In this document: piece by piece, positions 27,275 through 35,607 of the stretch
Layout: each line of letters starts with the position of its first letter
How positions within the stretch are numbered: the stretch's first letter is position 1
Origin: Lewinellaceae bacterium
GTDB taxonomy: Bacteria > Bacteroidota > Bacteroidia > Chitinophagales > Saprospiraceae
NCBI GenBank assembly: GCA_020636275.1
Contig: JACJYD010000008.1
Span: forward strand, 1 to 61,577
Length of the DNA stretch: 61,577 bases
Direction of reading: 5' to 3'
Translations under genes and position numbers: made by a program
The notes under the pieces: model-generated
The model's database searches: none
Seen by the model: the letters and a program-made list of their open reading frames with translations, nothing else
Told to the model about the DNA's origin: nothing

Positions 27275-27307
27275 AAAAAGAGCACAGCCGGCAGCTGTGC
27301 TCTTTTT
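27275..27307. terminator. Intrinsic terminator after the M16 gene
   Basis: A 14-bp perfect stem AAAAAGAGCACAGC (27275-27288) pairs with 27294-27307 and ends in TTTTT. Only 12 bases separate it from the next GTG start. Confidence 0.85.
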
Positions 27308-27319
27308 AAATGTAAAGCC

Positions 27320-28225
27320 GTGATACCCATCCAGCCCACGCCCATTGTCGAATGGCAGCTCCCCGGAGATGTTCGGCTGCTGGTCAAACGCGATGACCTG
27401 ACGCATCCCCATGTGTCGGGCAACAAGTGGCGCAAACTGAAATACAACCTGGAAGCTGCCCGCCAAACCGGTTTCGCCGGTTTGCTAACCTTCGGCGGCG
27501 CATTTTCCAATCACCTCTCTGCCACCGCCGCTGCCGGCCAACTCCTGGGGTGGCGAACCATCGGGATGGTGCGCGGGGAGGAACATCTCCCCCTTAATCC
27601 AACCCTCTCTTTTGCCCGATCCTGCGGAATGGAGTTTCACTACCTCGACCGGAGCACCTACCCCCAGCGCTGCAAGGGCATCGGAATGGATGCATGGGAA
27701 AAGGATTATTACATTCTGCCGGAAGGCGGCAGCAATACCCTGGCCCTGAAAGGATGCGCCGAACTGGCGGAGGAATGCCAGGAGCAATTGGGCGCATGGC
27801 CCGACTACGTCTGCGTGGCAGCGGGCACGGGAGGCACGGCCGCAGGCCTGATCACCGGATTGCCCGACCAAACTCAATTGCTGGCTTTCCCGGTGTTAAA
27901 AGGGAATTTTATGCGGGGAGAGATCCAGTATTTTCTGGCACAGGCAGGCCATGAAAACAAAAAGAACTGGCAGGTCATCTCCGATTATCACTTCGGCGGG
28001 TACGCACACTTTGACGAGCAGCTCATCGATTTCATCAACCAGACCAAAGGACGATACGACATCCCACTCGATCCTATCTATACGGGCAAGCTTTTTTTCG
28101 GCGTAGCCGACCTGCATGAAAAAGGCTTTTTCCCCTCCGGATCGACTGTGTTGGTGATCCATACCGGCGGGTTGCAGGGCATCGCCGGCTTTAACCAGCG
28201 CTTTCCAAATTTGATCCGGGAATAA
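27320..28225 (+). CDS. PLP-dependent ACC deaminase/D-cysteine desulfhydrase family enzyme
   Basis: 301 residues; GTG start at 27320, just after the terminator. It is a fold-type II PLP enzyme. 'LLVKRDDLTHPHVSGNKWRK' contains the lysine that binds PLP (GNK), and 'TFGGAFSNHLSATAAAG' is the SNH substrate/PLP segment. 'VCVAAGTGGTAAGLI' is the phosphate-binding glycine loop. Members deaminate ACC or D-cysteine; which substrate applies is not clear from the sequence. The promoter must lie within or before the terminator, or the gene relies on readthrough. Confidence 0.85.
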   Translation: MIPIQPTPIVEWQLPGDVRLLVKRDDLTHPHVSGNKWRKLKYNLEAARQTGFAGLLTFGGAFSNHLSATAAAGQLLGWRTIGMVRGEEHLPLNPTLSFARSCGMEFHYLDRSTYPQRCKGIGMDAWEKDYYILPEGGSNTLALKGCAELAEECQEQLGAWPDYVCVAAGTGGTAAGLITGLPDQTQLLAFPVLKGNFMRGEIQYFLAQAGHENKKNWQVISDYHFGGYAHFDEQLIDFINQTKGRYDIPLDPIYTGKLFFGVADLHEKGFFPSGSTVLVIHTGGLQGIAGFNQRFPNLIRE

Positions 28226-28253
28226 AAGAAGGCTGAATTTTCTCCTCCCCTAT

Positions 28254-29096
28254 TTATTGAATGGCATATACGGCAAACCCCGTTTCCGTCTGCAAGACCA
28301 GCCTGTTTCCCTGAAAGAAAACAGCTACCGCCGGCTCGGGTAGTGTGAGTGGATAGGACTGTTGCGCCATTGGAGCGTAGATGAAAAACGCTCCATCTTT
28401 TAAATAGCTCCACTGCTCATTGCCGACACGCAGGCCTTCCATACCTGGGGTCGGGATCGTCTTCAAAAATTGTCCAAACACGTCGAAGACCAATACGCCC
28501 AAATTGGGATCGTACAGATACACTTTCTGTTCCCGTTCCACGATCCATTCCGGTTGCGGAGATGCAGGGAGAAGAAGGGAAAGCGGTTGCCCCTCGACGA
28601 GAAATTCACCTTTCATATTGATCTTTCGGATGAGCGTCTGCACCGGGTCGTACAACCAGATCTGATTATCCCCCGACCGGCCGATAGCCGGCACATCCCA
28701 AAGCCCAAACTCCGGGAGATTGAGCAACGCCACCTCGCTCAAGGTGCGGTCCAGTACGATCACTTCCCCAAACGCGGGATAGAACAACAGAATATTCAGC
28801 GGATTGCTCGCATCGACCCAGCCCAGGTCTCCATGGCGGAAATTTTGATAGGTATACAACAACTTCCCCGTACGGCTGTACTGTTGCAATTCATTTCCGG
28901 AAGTTATTGCATAAACCTGGTCGAGCGGATCGGTGGCCAGGAAACGGACCGGCTGATCCACCCTGTAAAGAATTTGAAAATCAAGAGGTTGCGCCCAAAT
29001 AGCGCCGGGCCAAAAGAAAAGAAACAGGCTAGCGAAGCGGAAAGATCCGGCCCGAAGGGTTTTCGAAAAAAGAAAGTTGTACGTCCGTCCCGTCAT
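28254..29096 (-). CDS. Secreted beta-propeller-like protein of unknown function
   Basis: 280 residues. A long N-terminus leads into a hydrophobic signal segment 'FASLFLFFWPGAIWAQ'. The mature part shows repeating strand units of about 40 residues: 'FLATDPLDQVYAITSGNELQ', 'SGDNQIWLYDPVQTLIRKI', 'EQKVYLYDPNLGVLVFD', which resembles a six-bladed NHL-type propeller. Its first 68 bases overlap the end of lpxH, so the signal peptide is encoded within the lpxH 3' end in another frame. It is third in a likely operon after the dioxygenase gene and lpxH. No catalytic residues can be named. Confidence 0.7.
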   Translation of the reverse strand: MTGRTYNFLFSKTLRAGSFRFASLFLFFWPGAIWAQPLDFQILYRVDQPVRFLATDPLDQVYAITSGNELQQYSRTGKLLYTYQNFRHGDLGWVDASNPLNILLFYPAFGEVIVLDRTLSEVALLNLPEFGLWDVPAIGRSGDNQIWLYDPVQTLIRKINMKGEFLVEGQPLSLLLPASPQPEWIVEREQKVYLYDPNLGVLVFDVFGQFLKTIPTPGMEGLRVGNEQWSYLKDGAFFIYAPMAQQSYPLTLPEPAVAVFFQGNRLVLQTETGFAVYAIQ

Positions 29097-29802
29097 AAGC
29101 TGCGTAGGAGTTGAAATACGTCCAGTCCCCTAGATTGATATAACGACTCTGCCCGTTCTTTAGCGTATAATCAATGGGCAAATGCCGGTGTCCGAAGATA
29201 TAATAATCAGCCGGTTGAACGTCCAGTTGCTTATTGGAATAATCCACCAGCCACTCGCGCTCCGGCCCGAGGAAGCCCTCCGCATCCTTATTGGATTCCC
29301 GGCTGCGGCGCGACCAGAAATTGGCCAGCCCCATCCCCAACTCGGGGTGGATCCACCGGAACAACCACTGGGCCAGGGGATTGGCAAAAACCCGTTTGAG
29401 AAATTTATAGCCGTGGTCGCCCGGTCCCAGCCCGTCGCCATGCCCGATAAAAAAAGTCTTCCCGCCGATCTCCCGGATAATAGGTTCGCGATAGACCGGG
29501 ATGCCCAGTTCTTCCTCGAAATACCGGAACATCCACATGTCGTGGTTACCTGTAAAAAAATAGATGGGGATACCTGCATCCCGCCATTCGGTCAGCTTGC
29601 CGAGCAGGCGCAAATAGCCTTTCGGCACGACCGTGCCGTATTCAAACCAGAAGTCGAAAAGATCACCCACCAGGTAAAGCGCTTCCGCTTCATCCCGGAT
29701 CTGGTCCATCCATCGAACGACTTGTTTTTCCCGCTCTGCACTGGTAAGCCGGGCATCGGCGCCCAGGTGAAAATCGCTGGCGAAAAAAGTCTTTTTTGGC
29801 AT
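29029..29802 (-). CDS. lpxH: UDP-2,3-diacylglucosamine diphosphatase
   Basis: 257 residues. It is a calcineurin-like metallophosphoesterase that makes lipid X in lipid A synthesis at the inner membrane. All metal-site blocks are present: 'FASDFHLGA' (DxH, about 6-14), 'VGDLFDFWFEY' (GDxxD), 'FTGNHDMWMF' (GNHD), 'IGHGDGLGPGDHGYKFLKRV' (GHGD), and 'YIFGHRHLPI' (GHxH). LpxH-specific residues such as DFWFE and GHGD..GPGDHGYK support LpxH over a general phosphoesterase. It lies 9 bases after the dioxygenase gene. Confidence 0.92.
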   Translation of the reverse strand: MPKKTFFASDFHLGADARLTSAEREKQVVRWMDQIRDEAEALYLVGDLFDFWFEYGTVVPKGYLRLLGKLTEWRDAGIPIYFFTGNHDMWMFRYFEEELGIPVYREPIIREIGGKTFFIGHGDGLGPGDHGYKFLKRVFANPLAQWLFRWIHPELGMGLANFWSRRSRESNKDAEGFLGPEREWLVDYSNKQLDVQPADYYIFGHRHLPIDYTLKNGQSRYINLGDWTYFNSYAAYDGTDVQLSFFENPSGRIFPLR

Positions 29803-29811
29803 GGATCCTTT

Positions 29812-30330
29812 TTACACCCGCTCCATTACCGCCCCGCATTTTTTGCAGGTACGCAGATCTTCCGAATCCATGAAGTGGTTCATGATCACCGGCAGTTCGG
29901 CAACGATGTCTTTCATTTCGAAAACGGCCTCGTGCAGTTTATTGCTACAGGCTTCACAGAACCAGATCAATTTGTCTTTCTCGCCGGGGTTTCGATAGCG
30001 CTCGATCACCAACCCCACCGTATTGGCCGGACGCTGCGGGGAGTGTGGAATGCGAGGCGGCAGGAGGAACATCTCTCCTTCCCGGATATGGACATCTTCG
30101 GGGGTCCCGTCCTCATGAATGATCTTGACGGTAATGTTCCCTTCCAGTTGGTAGAAAAGTTCTTCTCCGTCTTCCCAATGGTAGTCTTTACGGCCGTTCG
30201 GCCCTCCTACTATCATTACGATATAATCATCATTCCCCTTATAAATTTGTTGGTTACCCACCGGGGGCTTCAGCAGGTGACGGTGTTCGTCGATCCACTG
30301 TTTGAGGTTGAAAGGCTTGGCAATTGACAT
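29812..30330 (-). CDS. 3-hydroxyanthranilate 3,4-dioxygenase
   Basis: 172 residues from ATG 30330; an ATG three codons earlier is also possible. It is a cupin ring-cleaving enzyme of the kynurenine pathway, leading to quinolinate for NAD. The iron ligands sit in 'DYHWEDGEELFYQLEG' (His, Glu) and 'PPRIPHSPQRP' (His), with the substrate arginines in 'GGPNGRKDYH' and 'VIERYR'. The bacterial C-terminal rubredoxin-like pair 'CEAC' and 'CKKCG' is intact. A short hairpin (30350-30368) precedes it. It is first gene of a probable operon with lpxH. The usual symbols are nbaC or haaO. Confidence 0.93.
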   Translation of the reverse strand: MSIAKPFNLKQWIDEHRHLLKPPVGNQQIYKGNDDYIVMIVGGPNGRKDYHWEDGEELFYQLEGNITVKIIHEDGTPEDVHIREGEMFLLPPRIPHSPQRPANTVGLVIERYRNPGEKDKLIWFCEACSNKLHEAVFEMKDIVAELPVIMNHFMDSEDLRTCKKCGAVMERV

Positions 30331-30349
30331 GGCTGGCATTTTTTGACGA

Positions 30350-30368
30350 CCAGCGCCTTCGACGCTGG
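30350..30368. repeat. Small GC hairpin upstream of the dioxygenase gene
   Basis: CCAGCG (30350-30355) and CGCTGG (30363-30368) form a 6-bp dyad around CCTTCGA. It is in the gap between divergent genes, so it is not an ordinary terminator. Confidence 0.4.
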
Positions 30369-30500
30369 CAGGTTGATGGACATAAATACGCTATCCGACC
30401 CTAAAAATAAAAAAACGGATCATTCTTATCTCCGTATTGCTGGAAATCCTGAAAATCCTGTTTATGTTCGTAATGCATTCTCCGCATAATTTTTTACAGT

Positions 30501-31286
30501 ATGGACATCAACCTCCAACATAAAAACGCACTGGTCTCAGGAAGTAGCAAAGGTATCGGCCGGGCGATCGCCATAGAGTTGGCCCAAATGGGGGCCAATG
30601 TGACCCTCGTTGCCCGCAATGCCGACAGGCTCACCATGGTTTTGGGTGAACTGGACCGATCCAAAGGGCAACAGCATGACTTTCTCGTCGCCGATTTTAC
30701 CAACAGCCATGATCTGCACCGGAAAGTGACGGGCCTGGCTTCCGAGAAGACCATCCATATCCTCATCAACAATACCGGGGGGCCTCCCGGTGGCCCTATC
30801 CTGGATGCCGATCCGGCCGCTTTTCTCGTCGCCTTTCACAGTCACCTGATCTGCAACCAACTCCTCGTTCAATCCGTGGTAAAAGGCATGATCCAGGAAG
30901 GCTTCGGCCGCATCATAAACGTTATTTCTACCTCCGTCAAACAACCCTTGGAGAACCTGGGCGTTTCTAATACCATACGCGCCGCGGTGGCCAACTGGGC
31001 AAAGACCCTTTCCAACGAACTCGGTTCTTACGGCATTACCGTCAATAACATTCTGCCGGGGGCTACGCATACCGACCGCCTTCAGGATGTCATCGTTTCC
31101 CGGGCTCAAAAAACGGACCGTTCGATCAATGAGATCATGGAAGAGATGAAGGCGGAAATACCCGTCGGACGTTTCGCTGCGCCAGCCGAAGTCGCCGCCG
31201 CTGCCGGATTTTTGGCTTCTCCTGCCGCCGGTTACATCACCGGCATCAATTTGCCGGTCGACGGAGGCAGGACGAAGTGCCTTTGA
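30501..31286 (+). CDS. SDR-family oxidoreductase with altered active site
   Basis: 261 residues. The Rossmann start 'SGSSKGIGRAIAIELA' (residues 13-28) and 'INNTGGPPGG' are normal for short-chain dehydrogenases, as is the C-terminal 'YITGINLPVDGG'. The catalytic Ser is kept ('NVISTSV'), but the position of the YxxxK pair reads 'SNTIR' before 'AAVANWAKTL', so Tyr is Ser and Lys is Arg. A known FabG-like subgroup shows this pattern. The usual hydride-transfer chemistry is therefore in doubt. A 30-bp palindrome follows the gene. Confidence 0.85.
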   Translation: MDINLQHKNALVSGSSKGIGRAIAIELAQMGANVTLVARNADRLTMVLGELDRSKGQQHDFLVADFTNSHDLHRKVTGLASEKTIHILINNTGGPPGGPILDADPAAFLVAFHSHLICNQLLVQSVVKGMIQEGFGRIINVISTSVKQPLENLGVSNTIRAAVANWAKTLSNELGSYGITVNNILPGATHTDRLQDVIVSRAQKTDRSINEIMEEMKAEIPVGRFAAPAEVAAAAGFLASPAAGYITGINLPVDGGRTKCL

Positions 31287-31290
31287 AAGC

Positions 31291-31357
31291 GTTTTTGAGT
31301 TTATAAGGGGATAAGTTTTTAGGCGATAAAAACTTATCCCCTTATAAACTCAAAAAC
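31291..31357. repeat. Perfect 30-bp AT-word palindrome
   Basis: 31291-31320 and 31328-31357 are an exact inverted repeat with a 7-base loop (AGGCGAT). The arm is made of words GTTTTTGAGTTTATAAGGGG and ATAAGTTTTT, like the repeats at 33938 and 18918. It fills the gap between two same-strand genes and may also act as a terminator. Confidence 0.9.
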
Positions 31358-31371
31358 TGAATACAAATCCA

Positions 31372-32139
31372 ATGGAACTCCACCACAAAATACTCGGGCA
31401 CGGAGACCCCGTTATCATACTCCATGGCCTCTTCGGTACCTCCGACAACTGGCAGACCATCGGGCGCCATCTGAGCGAAGATTATCAGGTTTTCCTGGTC
31501 GATCAACGCAACCATGGCCGCTCGCCCCATATTCCCGAACACACTTACGAGGCGATGGTCAACGACCTGGACCATTTCCTCGATTTCAACTGGATCCATC
31601 ATCCCTTTCTGATCGGCCATTCCATGGGAGGAAAAACGGCCATGCAATACGCACTGACCCATCCGGATAAAGTGAGCAAACTCGTCGTCATCGATATCGG
31701 TCCCAAAGCTTACGCAGGAGGTCACGAACGCATCTTCGAGGCCATGCTCTCCCTCGACCTGACCCAGGTGAAGGATAGAGAAGACGCCGAAGCCCACCTC
31801 CGCCAATACATCGATAGCAATGGCGTGATCCAGTTCCTACTTAAAAACCTGTCCCGCACTAAAGACGGAATTTACCAGTGGAAGATGAACCTCCCTGTAC
31901 TCCATGATCATTATCAGGATATCCTCGGCGAAGTAAGTGGCGAAAGGCCCTTCGAAGGCCCAACGCTCTTCATCCGCGGTGGCGAATCGCCCTATATCCT
32001 CGACGACGACTGGTCGGACATCCACGACTATTTCCCCCTGGCGCAACTCGTCACGGTGGAAGGCGCGGGTCATTGGGTACATGCCGATGCGCCCAAAGAA
32101 CTCCTTCAGCTCTTGCGCCACTTTCTGGCCAGCCCTTAA
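31372..32139 (+). CDS. Alpha/beta hydrolase (YbfF-like esterase)
   Basis: 255 residues. The oxyanion segment is 'ILHGLFGTSDNW' (HG), and the nucleophile elbow is 'FLIGHSMGGKTAM' with Ser in G-H-S-M-G. The late histidine is in 'GAGHWVHADAPKELL', and an acidic residue is plausible in 'IRGGESPYILDDDW'. This matches the YbfF-type acyl-CoA/ester hydrolases. The substrate is not known. There is no signal peptide. It lies between a long palindrome and the S41 protease gene. Confidence 0.9.
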   Translation: MELHHKILGHGDPVIILHGLFGTSDNWQTIGRHLSEDYQVFLVDQRNHGRSPHIPEHTYEAMVNDLDHFLDFNWIHHPFLIGHSMGGKTAMQYALTHPDKVSKLVVIDIGPKAYAGGHERIFEAMLSLDLTQVKDREDAEAHLRQYIDSNGVIQFLLKNLSRTKDGIYQWKMNLPVLHDHYQDILGEVSGERPFEGPTLFIRGGESPYILDDDWSDIHDYFPLAQLVTVEGAGHWVHADAPKELLQLLRHFLASP

Positions 32140-32285
32140 ATCCACGAAATTTTGCACCTTTGCGTTTTTTGAGTACGCAGATTTATTATGATCTCGTTAT
32201 GATTAATTATGATCCTCTCTACGGTTTCCATTAGCAAATCTTAAATAATCAGTGTACTAGAAAACTGGCTTCAATTACAAAAAAT

Positions 32286-33932
32286 ATGAAACTCAAAAAA
32301 CTCTTCACCCGGCTGATCATCCTTCTCGTAATTATCACTGCCGGCTTCGCTTTTACCACCCGCTCCACCTGGAGCAATGAATTCGAGATCTCCAAAAACA
32401 TCGAGATCTTCGTCAATCTTTACAAAACCCTCAACACCAACTACGTCGACGAGCTCGATCCCTCGCATCTTATGCGAATTGGCATCGACGCGATCATGAA
32501 CTCGCTCGACCCCTACACCAACTACATTACCGAAGCCCAGATCGAAAGCTACCGCATGCTCACAGAAGGCCGGTACAACGGCTTCGGCGCGCATATCGAA
32601 CTGGTGGGTGATTATGTCACCATGATCGAGATCTATGAAAATTCCCCCGCTGCCAAAGCAGGCCTAAAAGCAGGCGACCAGATCGTCGCCATCGAAGACC
32701 GGTCGACAAAGGGTAAAACGCCGGAGGAGATCAATACCATTGTCGCAGGCGTCTCGGGTTCCGAACTCGCGATCACCATCAGCCGGCCTGAAAAAGGGGA
32801 TAAAAACAACGAATTCACTATCTCCCTGGCTCGCGAGGATGTCAAGATCCCCAATGTGCCCTACTACGGAATGGTATCCGACGACATAGGTTACATCGCC
32901 CTGACCACTTTTACCCAGGAGGCCGGCAAAAATGTGGCCAAGGCGCTCAACGAGCTCAAAAGCGACTACGACCTCAAGGGCGTCATCTTCGACCTGCGTC
33001 ACAACGGCGGGGGCTTGCTTTTCGAGGCGGTAAATGTCTGCAACGTCTTCATCCCCAAAGGAGAGATCGTCGTCACTACAAAAGGAAAAGTGCGCGATTG
33101 GGATCGCACCTTCAAAACCCTCAACAACCCGGTCGATCTGGATATACCCCTGGTGGTGCTCATCGACAATAAGTCGGCATCCGCTTCCGAGATCGTCTCC
33201 GGGGTGATCCAGGACTACGACCGCGGTGTTCTGCTCGGCCAGCGCTCCTACGGAAAAGGACTCGTGCAAAACACAGTCGATATCGGCTACAATTCCAAGC
33301 TCAAAATGACGACCTCCAAATACTACATTCCCAGCGGTCGTTGCATTCAGGCCGTTGAATACAAAGACGGCGAGCCCGTCAATATTCCCGACGACCAGCG
33401 CGCCCGCTTCACCACCCGCGCCGGCCGGACCGTCCTCGACGGCGGCGGTGTTGCCCCGGATGTCTCTGTCGGAGCCGCCGAACAGTCGCCTATCGTCCAG
33501 GCGCTCCAGAACCAGTTCGTCATCTTCGACTACGTGACCCACTTCGTCCTGAATATCGACACCATCGCCGACCTCAAAGCCTTCCACTTTACCCAATGGG
33601 ACGACTTCAAGAGTTACCTGACGAAAACCAAGTTTAAGTACCAAACCGAAACCGACAAACTCCTGGAAAAGGCCGTCGAACAATCGAAGAAAGATGGTTA
33701 TGAAAAGGAATTCTCTGCCGCCGCCCTCCAAAATCAGCTCACCGACGCCAAAAAACTGGAGCTCGAACGCAACAAGGACGTCATCATCGATCTCATCGAA
33801 AAAGACATCGCCAGCCGTTTCTATTTCCAAAATGGAAAGATCCAGATCGGCCTCCGCAACGACCAGGAGATCGGGGATGCGGTAAAGGTGTTGGGGGATG
33901 AGAAGGAGTATCAGAAGCTCTTAAGGAAATAG
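32286..33932 (+). CDS. S41 family C-terminal processing protease
   Basis: 548 residues. A signal/anchor segment 'LFTRLIILLVIITAGFAF' puts it in the periplasm. The PDZ domain is at about 95-180 ('YENSPAAKAGLKAGDQIVAI'). The protease core has 'GYIALTTFTQ', 'GVIFDLRHNGGG', the nucleophile Ser in 'IDNKSASASEIVSG' and the base Lys in 'QRSYGKGLVQ'. CtpA/Prc enzymes cut substrates from exposed C-termini. The C-terminal 120 residues are a charged helical extension common in Bacteroidota members. A weaker -7-like CACCTTTG lies at 32156-32163. Confidence 0.94.
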   Translation: MKLKKLFTRLIILLVIITAGFAFTTRSTWSNEFEISKNIEIFVNLYKTLNTNYVDELDPSHLMRIGIDAIMNSLDPYTNYITEAQIESYRMLTEGRYNGFGAHIELVGDYVTMIEIYENSPAAKAGLKAGDQIVAIEDRSTKGKTPEEINTIVAGVSGSELAITISRPEKGDKNNEFTISLAREDVKIPNVPYYGMVSDDIGYIALTTFTQEAGKNVAKALNELKSDYDLKGVIFDLRHNGGGLLFEAVNVCNVFIPKGEIVVTTKGKVRDWDRTFKTLNNPVDLDIPLVVLIDNKSASASEIVSGVIQDYDRGVLLGQRSYGKGLVQNTVDIGYNSKLKMTTSKYYIPSGRCIQAVEYKDGEPVNIPDDQRARFTTRAGRTVLDGGGVAPDVSVGAAEQSPIVQALQNQFVIFDYVTHFVLNIDTIADLKAFHFTQWDDFKSYLTKTKFKYQTETDKLLEKAVEQSKKDGYEKEFSAAALQNQLTDAKKLELERNKDVIIDLIEKDIASRFYFQNGKIQIGLRNDQEIGDAVKVLGDEKEYQKLLRK

Positions 33933-33937
33933 GTATT

Positions 33938-34039
33938 TAGTTTTTAAGTTTATGAGGGTATGAGTTTTTGTCGCGAAAAACTTATACCCTTATATACTTA
34001 AAAACTGGCGAAGCCCTACCCTCATAAACTTAAAAACTA
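33938..34039. repeat. Three-arm AT-word palindrome
   Basis: 33938-33960 is an exact inverted match to 34017-34039 (23 bp). The arm also pairs, with a few mismatches, with a nearer copy at about 33972-34006, so two alternative hairpins compete. The words (AGTTTTTAAGTTTATGAGGG) match the family at 31291. It lies between the converging S41 and nhaC genes and ends 2 bases before the nhaC stop. Confidence 0.85.
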
Positions 34040-34040
34040 A

Positions 34041-35519
34041 TTAACTGACCAAGCCCATCACCAAATACCCCAGTGCTGCTACTCCCCCTGCCAACAGCGC
34101 ATACGGCATTTGCGTCCGCACGTGGTCGATGTGGTCGGTAGCGGAGGACATGGAAGCCAGGATGGTCGTGTCGGAAATCGGGGAGCAATGATCGCCGAAA
34201 ACCCCGCCGCCCATGACGGCGCCGATGACCATGAAGACATTGGCGTCCAGCTCGCGGGCCATGGGGATGGCGATGCCGATCATTATGGCGAAAGTGCCCC
34301 AGGAAGTGCCCGTGGCAAAGGCGATAAAACAACTCACCAGGAACACCAGCAGGGGCGCCATGGCGGGCGACAACCAGGCCCGCGTGATCTCGGCCACGTA
34401 TTGCCCCGTATGCAATTCCTTACAAACCCCGCTTATCGCGAAAGCCAGCATCATCAGCAAGGCCAGTGGCATCAGGCTGGAGATGCCTTTCAGGGTGATA
34501 TCGATCATCTGGGGCACTTTGAAAATGCGTTGTGCCCGGTAGAGGACCATAGAGGCCAAAATAGCCGTCAACACGGCGACCAATACTGCCGTCGATCCCG
34601 ACCCCTTCCCGATGGCTACGAATAATTTTTCAAAAAAGCTTTCACCCGCCTTTGTTTCTCCCCACCCCGTATAAGCCAGAATCACCGGCATCATCAGCAC
34701 CATCACGGCAATGGGGATGACCATGTTCATGGCCTTGGGCGTCACGCCTTTTTCTACCTCAACTTCGATCAGGTCTTCGGCGATCATCGCCTCTGAGCCT
34801 TCCGCAAGCAAAGCGCCTGTTTCTCGTACCCGCTTTTCCGCTTTTTTCATCGGACCGAAATTCCAGTCCGTGAGGATGACGATCAGCACCAGCGCAAGTG
34901 CCAGGAAGGGATAAAAATTGTACGGCATGGCTTGAAACATGGCACTGAACGGATGGGTAAACTCATTGGCCGCCAGAAGCCCCATGATGAATGCGCCCCA
35001 CCCGTTGAACGGAATAATAATGGATGTAGGCGCCGAGGTCGAGTCGGCCACATATGCCAGTTTCTCCCTCGAAATGCCCAACCGGTCGAATAAAGGGCGA
35101 TAAAGCGTACCCACGGTGAGCAAGGAAATGCTCGTCTCCACGAAAACGATCATCCCCGTCAGCCAGGCCAGCAGTTGCACCCACATGCGCTCACGTTTGG
35201 GGTCCTGCTTGGCAAGGCGCAAAAGCCAGCGATTTACCTGAAGGATATAGCCTTCCACCCCACCCGATTTTTGAACGAACAGGATCAAAGCTCCCACCAG
35301 TGCGCAAAACATGATCGTACGGGTATTGCCGGCATCCTGGAAAACATTCACCAGCCCCTGCACCGTGTCGAACGTTCCCGTCAGGAAATTGCCCTGGTTG
35401 ATCACGATCCATCCCAACCAGATACCGGTCAGTAGGGAGACGTATACCTGGCGGGTCCAGATCGCCAGGACAATGGCGATGACGGGAGGGAGAAGGGAGA
35501 GAAGGCCGTAGTGATCCAT
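34041..35519 (-). CDS. Na+/H+ antiporter, NhaC family
   Basis: 492 residues with about a dozen hydrophobic segments. Diagnostic stretches are 'TSAPTSIIIPFNGWGAFIMG' (about 190), 'GTSWGTFAIMIGIAIPMARE' (about 405) and 'GGGVFGDHCSPISDTTIL' (about 435). The acidic and His residues of these stretches belong to the ion path of the family. It would exchange Na+ for H+ across the inner membrane. The assignment to NhaC-type rather than a related dicarboxylate carrier rests on GDHCSPISDT. An AGTTGAAA octamer array lies just upstream of the start. Confidence 0.9.
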   Translation of the reverse strand: MDHYGLLSLLPPVIAIVLAIWTRQVYVSLLTGIWLGWIVINQGNFLTGTFDTVQGLVNVFQDAGNTRTIMFCALVGALILFVQKSGGVEGYILQVNRWLLRLAKQDPKRERMWVQLLAWLTGMIVFVETSISLLTVGTLYRPLFDRLGISREKLAYVADSTSAPTSIIIPFNGWGAFIMGLLAANEFTHPFSAMFQAMPYNFYPFLALALVLIVILTDWNFGPMKKAEKRVRETGALLAEGSEAMIAEDLIEVEVEKGVTPKAMNMVIPIAVMVLMMPVILAYTGWGETKAGESFFEKLFVAIGKGSGSTAVLVAVLTAILASMVLYRAQRIFKVPQMIDITLKGISSLMPLALLMMLAFAISGVCKELHTGQYVAEITRAWLSPAMAPLLVFLVSCFIAFATGTSWGTFAIMIGIAIPMARELDANVFMVIGAVMGGGVFGDHCSPISDTTILASMSSATDHIDHVRTQMPYALLAGGVAALGYLVMGLVS

Positions 35520-35531
35520 GGGTAGGGTAAA

Positions 35532-35565
35532 AAAGTTGAAAAGTTGAAAAGTTGAAAAGTTGAAG
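35532..35565. repeat. AGTTGAAA octamer array (four units)
   Basis: Four consecutive 8-base units AGTTGAAA/AGTTGAAG in the divergent gap between nhaC and the TauE gene. The same unit forms the larger array at 42338. Confidence 0.85.
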
Positions 35566-35607
35566 TTAGAAAAAATGACTAATATGGCTTCCTAAAACAA
35601 ATATGTC

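Noticed and set aside
25373..27466. A 697-codon open frame on the strand opposite the M16 protease gene
   Set aside because: It is the mirror of a GC-rich gene; it has no domain, its composition follows the M16 codons, and the sense protein is clearly real.
32664..33830. A 388-codon minus-strand frame opposite the S41 protease
   Set aside because: Shadow of the protease gene with Val/Gly/Asp bias typical of antisense frames.
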